This document shows positions 63,864 to 64,000 of a stretch of DNA of 64,000 nucleotides, one piece after another; position 1 is the first letter of the stretch, and the number at the start of each line of letters is the position of its first letter. Where the stretch lies: contig NC_061778.1 in the NCBI RefSeq assembly GCF_022458985.1, positions 4,109,501 through 4,173,500 on the forward strand, in the 5' to 3' direction. Made by a program: the position numbers and the translations under genes. The notes under the pieces were generated by a model. That model was given only the letters and a program-made list of their open reading frames with translations. It was not told the origin of the DNA and made no database searches. This DNA comes from Mugil cephalus (lineage: Eukaryota > Chordata > Actinopteri > Mugiliformes > Mugilidae).

Positions 63864-64000
63864 CTGAGAAATCACACAACAAAATATATCAGAAAGTCGT
63901 CCTCGATCTCAGGTAGTATAATTAACACGAGCAAAACAGTTCAAGATATTTATGAAGCCCTGTTTGGTGTGGTTGTTTAGTTTCTTTCTTATTGTTACAA

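Overview
The window is nuclear DNA from a ray-finned fish, probably a spiny-rayed teleost. This is inferred from compact GT-AG gene structures, vertebrate gene families at full length, and fish-type repeats: a Tc1-like transposon, hAT-like non-autonomous elements, and fragments of a LINE with a restriction-like endonuclease. Nothing looks bacterial or viral, and I see no rRNA, tRNA or CRISPR array.

Nine protein-coding genes can be read. From left to right they are: a b3gnt2-like glycosyltransferase (minus, 3' end cut off by the window edge); napa, alpha-SNAP (minus, 11 exons, 295 aa); bicra/GLTSCR1 (plus, 14 coding exons, about 1928 aa); ehd2 (plus, 6 exons, 540 aa); nup88 (minus, one uninterrupted reading frame, 719 aa); psmd8 (plus, 7 exons, 265 aa); spred3 (plus, 6 exons, 554 aa); dhx34 (minus, 16 exons, 1153 aa); and the last three exons of a matriptase (ST14)-like serine protease (minus). 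I built the exon joins by hand from splice sites, reading-frame phase and remembered family sequences.

The genes do not form a functional cluster. They cover vesicle fusion, chromatin remodelling, caveolar membranes, nuclear pores, the proteasome, Ras/MAPK restraint, RNA decay and extracellular proteolysis. What ties most of them together is synteny: napa, bicra, ehd2 and dhx34 correspond to human 19q13.3, and psmd8 and spred3 to 19q13.2. Nup88 belongs elsewhere in human (17p13) and is intronless here, which suggests a retrogene that landed in this block.

The spaces between genes hold repeats: an old LINE around 2.3-3.2 kb and 10.5-10.7 kb, an hAT-like element at 11.8-12.8 kb, a small inverted-repeat element in a bicra intron, a Tc1-like transposon in a napa intron, a three-copy array of about 180 bp near 44.2-44.7 kb, and several microsatellites. 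I found no new multi-gene system. The most interesting items are the intronless nup88, two GC-AG introns in dhx34, the local repeat array with hairpins, and a perfect 16-bp hairpin in a psmd8 intron.
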